The translations under genes were made by a program, and so were the position numbers. Below are positions 11,093 through 19,504 of a stretch of 64,000 nt of DNA, one piece after another; the first letter of the stretch is position 1; each line of letters starts with the position of its first letter. Source of the stretch: JANRLF01 sp033762815 (GTDB lineage: Bacteria; Bacteroidota; Bacteroidia; Chitinophagales; CAIOSU01). The stretch is from contig JANRLF010000008.1 in NCBI GenBank assembly GCA_033762815.1, positions 1 through 64,000 on the forward strand, given 5' to 3'. The notes under the pieces were generated by a model. That model had not been told where the DNA came from, searched no databases, and saw only the letters and a list, made by a program, of their open reading frames with translations.

Positions 11093-11620
11093 TTAGGCTG
11101 TAGGCGTAAGTATTGTTTTAAGATATCGTTCATCCGATTTCGTGTATTTGCGAAACCTGGCCAAGCTCGCAATAATAAACAACGCCCCAGTAACTATTGG
11201 TGTAATGATTGAAATTACATTGAACCAACTAAAAAAGTAAATAGCTATAACTCCTATTGTAATTGTGATTAAGGGAACAAACATTACAAACCTCATTAAG
11301 TATGGTATAATCGCAAAAGCTGAAATCCGCACATTAACTTCTACCAGAACCTTTCGATCAATTTGATAATACACCCCTTCATAATATGGTTGAATTGAAG
11401 GAGCAAAGAGGTTGAATACGTGCACCCGTTCAATATGAAATTGGTTATCCTTAATACTGCCAAAGTAGCGCTTTCCCATATCTGCCCACATATACCCTTT
11501 CTCAATTGGGCTTGTGACTAGGGATAGTTTTTCATTTACTAAAGCAAGGGGAAGGATGGTCTCAATAGTGTACGTTCTAACTTTGAAGCCCTTAATATAT
11601 CGTTCGGTTATTAGAAACAT
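11093..11620 (-). CDS. hypothetical membrane protein
   Basis: 175 residues, family not recognised. The first 105 residues are soluble and strand-rich (ITERYIKGFKVRTYTIETILPLALVNEKLSLV, KVLVEVNVRISAF). Two hydrophobic helices follow, at about 111-132 and 135-156, with a basic C-terminal tail (ARFRKYTKSDERYLK). It could be an inner-membrane anchored protein with its N-terminal domain in the cytoplasm. It converges on the OmpA-like gene with a 2-nt gap. Confidence 0.6.
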   Translation of the reverse strand: MFLITERYIKGFKVRTYTIETILPLALVNEKLSLVTSPIEKGYMWADMGKRYFGSIKDNQFHIERVHVFNLFAPSIQPYYEGVYYQIDRKVLVEVNVRISAFAIIPYLMRFVMFVPLITITIGVIAIYFFSWFNVISIITPIVTGALFIIASLARFRKYTKSDERYLKTILTPTA

Positions 11621-11696
11621 GATGGTAAGTAAAGCTAATTAATCAATGGGGAAAACAACAAGTAACACCTTATCTTTGCTGGCTCACTATAGATAA

Positions 11697-12548
11697 ATGC
11701 CCTTAGACCAAATAGATGTTGATTACGAGGATGAGCCAAAGAGCAAGGAAATGCCCTTGGTGGAACATATCGAAGAGCTGCGGGGCCACATCGTCCGTTC
11801 GGTAATAGCGGTTTTCGTACTGGGCATAGGCGCCTTCTTGATGAAGAGCTTCATTTTTGGGACGGTTATTTTTGGTCCCATCCACGATTGGTTCCTTACT
11901 TATCGCGGGTTTTGTTGGCTGTCGCGCAATATCGTAGGCGACGAAAGCATGTGTATCCATATTGGCGATGTGGACTTACAGAACACCCAAATGACAGGGC
12001 AGTTCATGACCCATCTGGAAGTGTCCGTATGGACAGGCGTTATCTTGTCTTTCCCTTACATTGTTTGGGAATTCTGGCGATTTATAAAGCCTGGGCTTAG
12101 CCGTCGCGAAATCAGCTACACACAGGGCATCGTTTTCTTTACCTCCCTCCTCTTTTTTCTGGGGGTATTGTTTGGCTACTTCTTGTTGGTACCTACTGCA
12201 GTACAGTTTTTGGTCAACTATCAAGTAGACCCTAGCGTGGCCAACCGTATTGATATAAGCAACTACATTTCTTTCATGGTAGGCATGGTGTTCACCTGTG
12301 GCATCGTTTTCGAACTGCCAATGATGGTGTATTTCCTTTCGAAGTTGGGCCTGCTTACCCCTGCTATTATGCGCAGCTCAAGGCGGTATGCGGTGGTAAT
12401 TTTGGTAATTGTGGCAGCGGTGGTCACCCCTGGTTCCGATCTCGGTTCATTGGTGCTGGTGTTTATGCCCCTTTACATGTTATATGAAGTGAGTATCTTT
12501 GTTTCAGCCCGGGTAGAACGCGATAGGGAACAACAAGGCCTTGCTTAA
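11697..12548 (+). CDS. tatC: Sec-independent protein translocase TatC
   Basis: 283 residues, six predicted membrane helices. The N-terminal MPLVEHIEELRGHIVRS block is the TatC hallmark (signal-peptide recognition), and FPYIVWEFWRFIKPGLSRREI and the later FELPMMVYFLSKLGLLTP and AAVVTPGSDLGS blocks also match. TatC binds twin-arginine signal peptides in the inner membrane and, with TatA, exports folded proteins. A TATCTTTG -7 element lies at 11671-11678, 18 bp before the ATG. rpiB follows 12 nt later and is probably cotranscribed. Confidence 0.96.
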   Translation: MPLDQIDVDYEDEPKSKEMPLVEHIEELRGHIVRSVIAVFVLGIGAFLMKSFIFGTVIFGPIHDWFLTYRGFCWLSRNIVGDESMCIHIGDVDLQNTQMTGQFMTHLEVSVWTGVILSFPYIVWEFWRFIKPGLSRREISYTQGIVFFTSLLFFLGVLFGYFLLVPTAVQFLVNYQVDPSVANRIDISNYISFMVGMVFTCGIVFELPMMVYFLSKLGLLTPAIMRSSRRYAVVILVIVAAVVTPGSDLGSLVLVFMPLYMLYEVSIFVSARVERDREQQGLA

Positions 12549-12560
12549 CATTATAATACT

Positions 12561-13010
12561 ATGGACACATTGCTCAAAATAGGCATTGGTGCCGACCATG
12601 CTGGATACGAATTTAAAGAGGCCATTATTGCCACTTTGGAAGCAAAAGGCTTTTCGGTAAAAAACTTCGGCACCTATACCGCCGATTCCGTTGACTATCC
12701 TGACTATGTACATCCATTGGCTGATGCCATTGAAAGCAATGAACTGGATTTGGGCATTCTTATTTGTGGTAGTGCCAACGGGGTGTGCATGACGGCCAAT
12801 AAGCACCAAGGGGTGCGGGCAGCACTTGCTTGGACGGAAGAGATTGCCGAGCTGGCCCGAAAGCACAACAATGCCAATGTTATTTGCCTACCTGCTCGGT
12901 TTGTAAGCCTCGATTTGGCCCAGCGAATGGTGGAAGTATTTATCAATACCACTTTTGAAGGCGGCAGACACCAAAACAGGGTAGATAAAATCAGCTTGCA
13001 AAGGGGATAG
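12561..13010 (+). CDS. rpiB: ribose 5-phosphate isomerase B
   Basis: 149 residues, RpiB/LacAB family. GADHAGYEFKEAI near the start carries the Asp12-His13 pair used in substrate binding, VDYPDYVHPLADAI follows, and ILICGSANGVCMTANK holds the catalytic-base Cys69. It interconverts ribulose 5-phosphate and ribose 5-phosphate in the pentose phosphate pathway. The loop CGSANGVC differs slightly from the commoner CGTGIGMS; the Cys and Asn positions are kept. It lies 12 nt after tatC and 48 nt before the IscA-like gene. Confidence 0.94.
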   Translation: MDTLLKIGIGADHAGYEFKEAIIATLEAKGFSVKNFGTYTADSVDYPDYVHPLADAIESNELDLGILICGSANGVCMTANKHQGVRAALAWTEEIAELARKHNNANVICLPARFVSLDLAQRMVEVFINTTFEGGRHQNRVDKISLQRG

Positions 13011-13058
13011 TAGAACTTTCGCCCTCATAAAATCGTTTTATTACTGAAATAAGATTGT

Positions 13059-13385
13059 ATGCTCTTTATATCGGACAAGGCCAAATCGCAAATAGAAAAA
13101 ATCAAAGAACGGGACCACTTGACTGACCAGCATTTCGTACGGGTTTCCGTATTGGCGGGAGGCTGTTCTGGCTTTACCTACGATATGAAGTTTGACAACG
13201 AACCGCGACAAGGCGATCAGGTTTTTGAAGACAAAGGCATCAAATTGGTTACTGACTTGAAAAGCTTTCTATACGTTTTCAATACCACCCTTGATTTTTC
13301 AGACGGCCTCGAAGGAAAAGGCTTTCATTTTATCAATCCCAATGCCAGCCGTACCTGCGCCTGTGGTGAAAGCTTTGCCGTTTAG
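13059..13385 (+). CDS. HesB/IscA family iron-sulfur assembly protein
   Basis: 108 residues. The A-type carrier fold is evident from VSVLAGGCSGFTYDMKFD, then FINPNASRTCACGESF. The three cluster-binding cysteines are Cys36, Cys100 and Cys102. Proteins of this family carry Fe-S clusters or iron to apo-proteins in the cytoplasm. Whether it is the ErpA, IscA or SufA type cannot be told from sequence alone. Its stop overlaps the stop of the convergent TPR gene by four bases. Confidence 0.93.
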   Translation: MLFISDKAKSQIEKIKERDHLTDQHFVRVSVLAGGCSGFTYDMKFDNEPRQGDQVFEDKGIKLVTDLKSFLYVFNTTLDFSDGLEGKGFHFINPNASRTCACGESFAV

Positions 13386-14506
13386 GCCTTTGCCCTATTC
13401 CTCCTGCGAATTAAAAATATCCCGTTCACTATCAGCAAGGCCAAAGCCAATAGATACAGCCAATTTTTCGCAATAAAACTTCTACTTTCCGCCGACGATT
13501 TCAGTTCCTTAGCTTCCAAATCATTGGGGTACTTTGCTAACAATAATTCCATATCGGCTACACAAGCATCAAAGTTGCCCAGTTTGAATTTTACTTTCCC
13601 TCTAAAAAACAGCGCGTTTCTGTATCCAGGGTCCAACTCCAAAGCTCTTGAATAATCTTCTATACTATTAGCATAATCCTTGATCATCATCCTGTCCCCT
13701 GCACGGTTGTAATAATAGGCAGCAACTGTTGAATCAATGGCAATAGCACTGGTAAAATCCTCAATAGCACCGGCATGGTCTCCTACTTTCGATTTAGCTA
13801 AACCTCTATTATTAAATGCCGCATCGTCGAAAGTGATTTTTGATAGATATCTATCATAATCTTGAAGGGCCGCTGCTGTTTTCTGCATATCGAAAAACAG
13901 GTTGGCTCGTTCCAGAACCGCTTCAAAATAAGTCGTGTTTAAAATCAATGCCGTATCTAAATCTACCAACGCGGCATCGTACTCCTTGTTTTCCCTATAC
14001 AAAATAGCTCTGTAATAATGCGCTTCAGGCGAACCTGGATTTAACTTCAGCGCATCGTTATAGTCGCTCAAGGCCTTATCGTTCAGTTGAAGGTTGTAAT
14101 AGCACACTCCCCTGTACAAATAGCCCCTATAGCTCAGAAAGTTGATTTCAATACATTTGGTAAAATCCAAAGCAGCACTTTCATATTGCTGCAAATCAAA
14201 AAGAATAAGCCCCCTTTGGTAAAAATATTCTTCGCTTTGAGGGGCTGCTGCCACCGCTTCATCAATAGCAGTCAAAGCACCTTTTAAATCCCCTGCACCT
14301 TTTTTTGCGAGGGCCAACTGGTACCATACACCCACTTTTGAAGGATACTTCTCTAGATAAAGCTCGAAAACGGTTACAGCACCGCCATAATCGCCAGCCG
14401 TGTATAAGTGCATACCTTGCTGAAACAAATTATCTGCCGACTGGGCATTCACCTGTAGCAGGCTAACAAGTAGGCAGATGAAGGCAAGGGTTCTCAAAAA
14501 GTGCAA
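13382..14506 (-). CDS. TPR repeat protein, membrane-anchored
   Basis: 374 residues. N-terminal signal MHFLRTLAFICLLVSLLQVNAQ. Residues about 25-330 contain around nine tetratricopeptide repeats (for example GDYGGAVTVFELYLEKYP, AHYYRAILYRENKEYDAALVDLDTAL, YYYNRAGDRMMIKDYANSIEDY). The C-terminus has one membrane helix (NWLYLLALALLIVNGIFLI) followed by RRRNRAKA on the cytoplasmic side. It is likely a periplasmic scaffold. It lies 3 nt downstream of glyA and is probably cotranscribed with it. Confidence 0.85.
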   Translation of the reverse strand: MHFLRTLAFICLLVSLLQVNAQSADNLFQQGMHLYTAGDYGGAVTVFELYLEKYPSKVGVWYQLALAKKGAGDLKGALTAIDEAVAAAPQSEEYFYQRGLILFDLQQYESAALDFTKCIEINFLSYRGYLYRGVCYYNLQLNDKALSDYNDALKLNPGSPEAHYYRAILYRENKEYDAALVDLDTALILNTTYFEAVLERANLFFDMQKTAAALQDYDRYLSKITFDDAAFNNRGLAKSKVGDHAGAIEDFTSAIAIDSTVAAYYYNRAGDRMMIKDYANSIEDYSRALELDPGYRNALFFRGKVKFKLGNFDACVADMELLLAKYPNDLEAKELKSSAESRSFIAKNWLYLLALALLIVNGIFLIRRRNRAKA

Positions 14507-14509
14507 AGT

Positions 14510-15784
14510 TTAGTAAGCAAATAAAGGAAAAGCTTTGGCAAAATCCTTCACCTGTGCAGCAATCTTGCTGATTTTCGCTTCGTTCTCTGGTTCGGTTATC
14601 AGTTGGTCAATCCATTCAATGATATTGCTGGCATCAGCCTCCTTCATACCCCTAGTGGTGATGGCAGCCGTACCTATGCGGATGCCCGAGGTAACAAAGG
14701 GCGATTTATCATCAAAAGGCACCATGTTCTTGTTTACGGTAATATGCGCCTTGCCTAATGTTTCCTCCGCCTTTTTGCCGGAAATGTTCTTGTTGCGCAG
14801 GTCAATCAGCATCAGGTGGTTATCAGTGCCTCCTGAAATTACTTTATAGCCTTTTTCCACCAAGGCTTTGTTCATGGCTTGGGCATTCTTGATAACCTGT
14901 GCGCAATAGGACTTATAGCTCGGGTCAAGTGCCTCAAAGAAGGCCACGGCTTTAGCTGCTATCACATGCTCCAAAGGCCCCCCTTGTGTGCCCGGAAAAA
15001 CCGCTGAATCGATGATGGACGACATCATCCTCACCTCGCCTTTGGGTGTGGTCAATCCCCACGGGTTTTCAAAGTCCTTGCCTATCATTATTAAGCCCCC
15101 GCGAGGCCCGCGTAGTGTTTTATGGGTAGTAGTGGTAATAATGTGGCAATGTGGCAATGGGTCGCTTAAAAGCCTACTGGCAATAAGCCCCGCAGGGTGG
15201 GCAATATCGGCCAACAATAATGCGCCCACTTTATCAGCTATGGCACGGAAACGGGCAAAATCCCAATCGCGGGAATAGGCCGATGCGCCGCAGATAATCA
15301 GTTTTGGTTTTTCGCTCAAGGCTGTTACCTCAACTTTATCCATGTCTATCAGCCCGGTCTCTTCTTCTACACCATAAAATACGGGCCTATACAATTTTCC
15401 AGAAAAATTCACCGGCGAGCCGTGGGTCAAGTGCCCTCCATGCGAAAGATTGAAACCCATTATGGTGTCGCCCGCATTTAAGCAGGCCAACATTACTGCA
15501 GCATTGGCTTGGGCCCCGCTATGGGGCTGCACATTGGCGTAAGCGGCACCAAACAATTCCTTGGCACGATCAATAGCCAGTTGCTCACTTTCGTCCACAT
15601 TTTCACAACCGCCGTAATAGCGTTTGCCAGGGTAACCTTCCGCATACTTGTTGGTAAGGCAGGTGCCCATGGCTTCCATCACTTGTGGGCTTACAAAGTT
15701 TTCCGAGGCTATCAGTTCCAAACCTTCCTCTTGTCTTTTCAATTCTTTTGCTATAATTCCTAAAATGCGCTCGTCTCTTTGCAT
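14510..15784 (-). CDS. glyA: serine hydroxymethyltransferase
   Basis: 424 residues, standard length. Signature blocks: LELIASENFVSPQVMEAMG, NKYAEGYPGKRYYGGCE, NVQPHSGAQANAAV, HLTHGSPVNFSG and the PLP-lysine site TTTTHKTLRGPRGG. It converts serine and tetrahydrofolate to glycine and methylene-tetrahydrofolate, the main one-carbon source. A TACCTTTG -7 element lies at 15804-15811 on the minus strand, about 20 bp upstream of the ATG; its -33 is weak. Confidence 0.97.
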   Translation of the reverse strand: MQRDERILGIIAKELKRQEEGLELIASENFVSPQVMEAMGTCLTNKYAEGYPGKRYYGGCENVDESEQLAIDRAKELFGAAYANVQPHSGAQANAAVMLACLNAGDTIMGFNLSHGGHLTHGSPVNFSGKLYRPVFYGVEEETGLIDMDKVEVTALSEKPKLIICGASAYSRDWDFARFRAIADKVGALLLADIAHPAGLIASRLLSDPLPHCHIITTTTHKTLRGPRGGLIMIGKDFENPWGLTTPKGEVRMMSSIIDSAVFPGTQGGPLEHVIAAKAVAFFEALDPSYKSYCAQVIKNAQAMNKALVEKGYKVISGGTDNHLMLIDLRNKNISGKKAEETLGKAHITVNKNMVPFDDKSPFVTSGIRIGTAAITTRGMKEADASNIIEWIDQLITEPENEAKISKIAAQVKDFAKAFPLFAY

Positions 15785-16070
15785 GCTTAATTTTTTTGGC
15801 TACCAAAGGTAACAAATGCTCCCTTTAAATTGATTTACAAACACCATTCATTTGTAAAGTAAACATTCAATAAGCATCGTTCTCCTTTTGAAGCTTTATC
15901 CCGCTCTGCGGAAGGACAGGAAGATATTACCCTGCCACTTGCTTTTTTCATCTTAAATACCGTTCATTGTTGAAGAGGTCTATCGATACAATGATGGAAA
16001 GACAAAAACGAACGAAAAAAGTGCAAAAATCAGCCTTTTCTGATTTAAATAATTGAAAAACAAACAGTTA

Positions 16071-16183
16071 ACTGAAACTGAAATACCACTGAAGTACCAC
16101 TGACATACCACCGAAGTACCACTGAAGTACCACCGAAGCACCACTGAAGCACCACTGAAATACCACCGAAACTATACCGAAAC
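16071..16183. repeat. 11-bp tandem repeat, about nine copies
   Basis: From 16077 the sequence is a head-to-tail array of the unit ACTGAAGTACC with variants ACTGAAATACC, ACCGAAGTACC, ACCGAAGCACC and ACTGACATACC, at an exact period of 11 for nine units, ending with partial copies. The period is not a multiple of three, so coding repeats are unlikely. The rest of the 15785-16266 gap holds the glyA upstream region and nothing else recognised. Confidence 0.9.
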
Positions 16184-16266
16184 AAGCTGAAAGATGAATT
16201 GGTAGGTACGCGTACCAAGTTTGCCATTCGGCTAACCGTACCTAACGATACTTTATTTGTTGATAA

Positions 16267-17031
16267 TCAATCCCTTTCTTCGAAACGTAAACGCCAAGCA
16301 CTATTAATCATACGACCAAAGGCTGGGCAGGCCCTAAGGCCGTCCCTGGTCACCCGGTCGCGCTGAGGGTCAGAGCTACGGTCGCCAAAGGCATGGATGG
16401 TATCATCTAAGGAACCATAGCATAAGAAATACATATAGGCATTGCAAAGTGCCTCCAGAGAACCACTATTACGCGATACCCTTGTACCGCCTAACTGAGC
16501 GGCACGGGCTTCACTGAAACTATTGTAGCTAATTTTGCCCGCATGTGTCATTACATGACCTATTTCATGCAGAATGGTGGGGCAGATGCCCAAATGCTGA
16601 AACTCCCACAAGGCACCATAAGTGATAAGGATACCTTGCCGTTCATTGAAATCAGCAGAACTTGAATAATCAACCGACGGGTTCAAGCCTCCTGTATGTC
16701 TTTCCCAGCGAGCCGTTCCAGCCGAGTTACTGAAACGGATGCCTTGCGGCTTTCTAAGATTGAACCATTCCAAATGGGCAGTGGGTACAAGGTTAAGGGT
16801 TGTATCAACGATATCCGAAGCCCAAGTGGGCATCGCCAGCAAACGGATGCTAAGTCCCGTAGGACCTACGTACTGTGCTTCTGCCACCTCTACCCCTCTC
16901 AATTCTTGGTAAGGACCGCGAACTGTATCGGCAATCCAAGGCGAATCAGGTATCGGCGGAGCTACCGTACTTTCACCATAATGGCCTACTCTTATATCAG
17001 ATGGGGTTCGACGGACTATTCTTATGGACAT
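16267..17031 (-). CDS. putative HExxH metallopeptidase, unrecognised family
   Basis: 254 residues; family not recognised. The key feature is ICPTILHEIGHVMTHAGK: a zinc-binding HExxH with His155, Glu156 and His159. A third ligand might be His163 or Glu193 in SLEALCNAYMYF, the latter as in gluzincins. There is no signal peptide or membrane helix, and the N-terminus is Pro-rich, so the protein is probably cytoplasmic or exported by a non-Sec route. It stands between a tandem repeat and a small lipoprotein gene, in an accessory-looking stretch. Confidence 0.65.
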   Translation of the reverse strand: MSIRIVRRTPSDIRVGHYGESTVAPPIPDSPWIADTVRGPYQELRGVEVAEAQYVGPTGLSIRLLAMPTWASDIVDTTLNLVPTAHLEWFNLRKPQGIRFSNSAGTARWERHTGGLNPSVDYSSSADFNERQGILITYGALWEFQHLGICPTILHEIGHVMTHAGKISYNSFSEARAAQLGGTRVSRNSGSLEALCNAYMYFLCYGSLDDTIHAFGDRSSDPQRDRVTRDGLRACPAFGRMINSAWRLRFEERD

Positions 17032-17134
17032 AGCTGACTGTATTACTCTAAATTAACAAATAGCCCCCACTTTAGCAGGGTATGGTACTTTGGCGTATGT
17101 TTTGTGAGGATTTCGGCAATAAGATTAATAACCT

Positions 17135-17332
17135 ATGGGCTACAGCAAAAGAATATATGGCGTTATGCTTATGGCAATGTTTCTTTTACCTGCTTGCACC
17201 CGCTGTGCGGAGTGTGTAGGCGGCAGGAATGACGGCGACGTATTTTGCCGTTCGCCACGCAACCTGGATGAAAAACGCAATTGGGAAGAACATTGCTTGG
17301 AAAGGGGCGGCGAGATATTGCCTATAAGGTAA
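17135..17332 (+). CDS. small cysteine-rich lipoprotein, hypothetical
   Basis: 65 residues. MGYSKRIYGVMLMAMFLLPAC is a plausible lipoprotein signal, lipobox LPAC with Cys21. The mature part has further cysteines (CTRCAEC spacing, then two more) and is otherwise acidic and basic. No family recognised. It may be real because the signal is well formed, but it is short and isolated. Confidence 0.45.
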   Translation: MGYSKRIYGVMLMAMFLLPACTRCAECVGGRNDGDVFCRSPRNLDEKRNWEEHCLERGGEILPIR

Positions 17333-17383
17333 TGCTCTAGGGTTAAAACATAAAGCATTAATCTTTCTATAAAGAGATAAGAA

Positions 17384-17686
17384 TCATTCCATTCCTTCAA
17401 CAATAAGGGCAATTTTTTCTTTCAAGGAGGGCAATTTGTCTTGAATGGCTTTCCAAACAATCTCATAATCGATACCAAAATATTCGTGCACAAATATGTT
17501 TCTTATACCTTTCAGAGTTACCCACTCAATGCCAGGGTGCATTTCTTTGAGTTCACTTGATAAATGGGCGGAGGCCTCCCCGATAATTTCCAAAAGTTTA
17601 ACTACCGCTAAGCAAAGCTTATAATCATTCAGAAACTCATTTTTGGTCATTCCTAGAGTAAATTGCTCAATGTGGATGATTGTCAT
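17384..17686 (-). CDS. hepT: HepT-like toxin (DUF86), likely frameshifted N-terminus
   Basis: HEPN-domain RNase toxin of the HepT/MntA system. The frame has the RX4HXY active motif as RNIFVHEY (Arg62, His67, Tyr69) after LLEIIGEASAHLSSEL. The ATG at 17686 would give only 100 residues and lacks the first helix. In the neighbouring frame an ATG at 17727-17729 begins MKGKQADLQRLQHIHD, the expected HepT start, and runs out of frame near 17675. Removing one A there would give ...QHIHDIIHIEQFTLG. So the gene is either a +1 frameshift pseudogene, a sequencing error, or expressed from the internal ATG. It follows mntA. Confidence 0.8.
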   Translation of the reverse strand: MTIIHIEQFTLGMTKNEFLNDYKLCLAVVKLLEIIGEASAHLSSELKEMHPGIEWVTLKGIRNIFVHEYFGIDYEIVWKAIQDKLPSLKEKIALIVEGME

Positions 17687-17709
17687 GTATATGTTGCAAA
17701 CGTTGTAGA

Positions 17710-18009
17710 TCAGCTTGCTTTCCTTTCATAAATCAGCACCTTATCTTTCTCTATGAAAGGGACAATACGTGAAGAAAGCCCACGGGTTGATACTAAGTCA
17801 ACAGCCCGCCCTAACAGGGTTTCTAACTGGTTCTTCATTTGGATGAAGGTGAAGAGGTCAGCTTCCTCAGACAATTCTACTAAAATATCAATATCGCTAT
17901 TTTGGTTGTCTTCATTTCTAGCTACAGAGCCAAAGAAGTAGGCCTTCACCACCGGCTGTTGCACAAAATAATCCTTGATTAGTTCAATATAGCGCTTCTT
18001 TGTACCCAT
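17710..18009 (-). CDS. mntA: MntA-like nucleotidyltransferase antitoxin
   Basis: 99 residues, minimal nucleotidyltransferase. It has the MntA motif GSX10DXD: Gly27-Ser28 in FFGSVARNEDNQNSDIDIL with Asp39 and Asp41. In the HepT/MntA family the antitoxin inactivates the HEPN toxin by adding AMP units to the Tyr of RX4HXY. The gene lies directly upstream of hepT; the reconstructed hepT start (17729) would overlap its end by about 20 bases. It appears intact. Confidence 0.88.
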   Translation of the reverse strand: MGTKKRYIELIKDYFVQQPVVKAYFFGSVARNEDNQNSDIDILVELSEEADLFTFIQMKNQLETLLGRAVDLVSTRGLSSRIVPFIEKDKVLIYERKAS

Positions 18010-18050
18010 ACTAACTGAACAAATATAAGCAATTCACCAAAAGCATTCAC

Positions 18051-18995
18051 TCAATGCACCTCTTCCAGCCATTCGGCGATGGGGCGCACAATAATGTCGG
18101 GGTTTTCTACCATAATGGCATGGTCAAGCCCTTCGAAAAGACGAAAGCGCTTCTTTACCTTTAGGCGATCGAAAATGGAACGGGTATAATCAACGGGGAA
18201 GATAGAATCGGCAGTGCCTTGGAAAACCATTACAGGGGTATCAATTTCTTCAATGGGCTTAGGGATTTCCGTTGTCGCCAATGAATGCAAAGCCCTAAAG
18301 GTAATGCTTTGCAAGGCCAGTGGGTCGCCCATCATAAAATTTTTGGCATTGCCGAAGTACTTCACCTTGATTTTTTCCAAGTCAAGGTACATACTAACGG
18401 GTACGGGGGTATCGGGCATAATTTTGCCAAACTTCATCAGCAATGGCTTGGCGTAACGGGCCAAACGGGGGAAGCGGGTCAATTTCATGCTCTCTTCCCA
18501 AGTAAGGTCGGCAAAGTTCTGGCACACCACACTTTTCAGGCGTTTGTCCTGTGCCGCCAAGTAGAAAGATACGATACCGCCCTGGCTACTGCCTATAAGG
18601 GACACGTTATCGTTAAACCTGTTGATAGCATAGGTGATGGCATTGCTGGCATCGGTCATCAGCTCGCTGATGGTGTAGTCACCCCTGGTGCCCTCACTTT
18701 GGCCATGTCCCCGTGGGTCAAAGCCAACAATATTGAACCCATGTTGGCCCAATGCGTAGAGGAATTCGGCATAGCAAAGTGAATAAATAGCCGTGCCCGG
18801 CATGAACACAATCGTAGGCGCATTGGGCGAATGCTCATAGATATCGGCATGCAGCCTTAGGCCATCCGACTCAAAAGTATCCGATTGGAAATGCTGATAA
18901 AGTTTGGGAAAGCCAACCGCTTCGCTTACATGGTCAAAATACTCCTCAAGGCTTGAAAACACCCTGTCACGACCCACCAATTCAATTGTTGCCAT
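18051..18995 (-). CDS. alpha/beta hydrolase (serine aminopeptidase/lipase type)
   Basis: 314 residues. Alpha/beta hydrolase core with FDPRGHGQSEG, nucleophile elbow IGSSQGGIV (Ser137), acid in FQGTADSIFPVDY and His in EGLDHAIMVENPD. About 50 residues precede the core. It resembles lysophospholipase or S33-like hydrolases; substrate unknown. No signal peptide, so probably cytoplasmic. Confidence 0.85.
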   Translation of the reverse strand: MATIELVGRDRVFSSLEEYFDHVSEAVGFPKLYQHFQSDTFESDGLRLHADIYEHSPNAPTIVFMPGTAIYSLCYAEFLYALGQHGFNIVGFDPRGHGQSEGTRGDYTISELMTDASNAITYAINRFNDNVSLIGSSQGGIVSFYLAAQDKRLKSVVCQNFADLTWEESMKLTRFPRLARYAKPLLMKFGKIMPDTPVPVSMYLDLEKIKVKYFGNAKNFMMGDPLALQSITFRALHSLATTEIPKPIEEIDTPVMVFQGTADSIFPVDYTRSIFDRLKVKKRFRLFEGLDHAIMVENPDIIVRPIAEWLEEVH

Positions 18996-19019
18996 AGTAT
19001 TTAAAATAGGGCAGCTAAG

Positions 19020-19439
19020 TTAATATTTTCCGATAGAATAAAAACGTTGCAAACGCTGTTCCATTGCTCCCAAAACCAACAATACAGCACCTATTGCAAA
19101 ATACACTCCTTGCAGAAAGCTCAATTCCCTTATCATGGCTATTTGGGTGATAATCCAGATGATATTGGCACAGCCAACAGCCATTGCCGCATAAGTGTAC
19201 CATTTACTCCGTGCAAAAAGCAAAACAACTGCTACTATGCTGCCGATACCCAAAATGGAAAAGAGGATAAGGCCTGGAATAAAATAGTCATGAAACGGGA
19301 TGCGCTCCAATAATTGGGGCGGAAACTGCATGGCGGAACCATCAGGGTGCTTCATTAAAGTAAAACCCCCGTATATGGCTGAACTGCCGTTAAAGAAGAG
19401 TAACAATGTTATCGCCAGTTTTCTAACAAACATGGCCAT
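19020..19439 (-). CDS. hypothetical four-helix membrane protein
   Basis: 139 residues with four hydrophobic segments: about 7-27, 53-76, 79-98 and 108-126. A short loop with HPDGSAMQFPPQLLERIPFHDY lies after the first helix. It resembles small uncharacterised inner-membrane proteins of Bacteroidota; function unknown. It lies 24 nt upstream of the hydrolase gene in the same direction and may be cotranscribed. Confidence 0.65.
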   Translation of the reverse strand: MAMFVRKLAITLLLFFNGSSAIYGGFTLMKHPDGSAMQFPPQLLERIPFHDYFIPGLILFSILGIGSIVAVVLLFARSKWYTYAAMAVGCANIIWIITQIAMIRELSFLQGVYFAIGAVLLVLGAMEQRLQRFYSIGKY

Positions 19440-19504
19440 AAAAATAATATTATCCCATACTATTTCTTTTCCCGCTTATCGGGGAAACTTCGTGGAATAG
19501 CCAT

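Noticed and set aside
16071..16183. Possible CRISPR array
   Set aside because: Units are 11 bp and contiguous with no spacers; no cas genes nearby.
16045..16227. Minus-strand frame of 60 codons through the 11-bp repeat
   Set aside because: Composed of the tandem repeat; a period of 11 gives shifting codons and no protein family.
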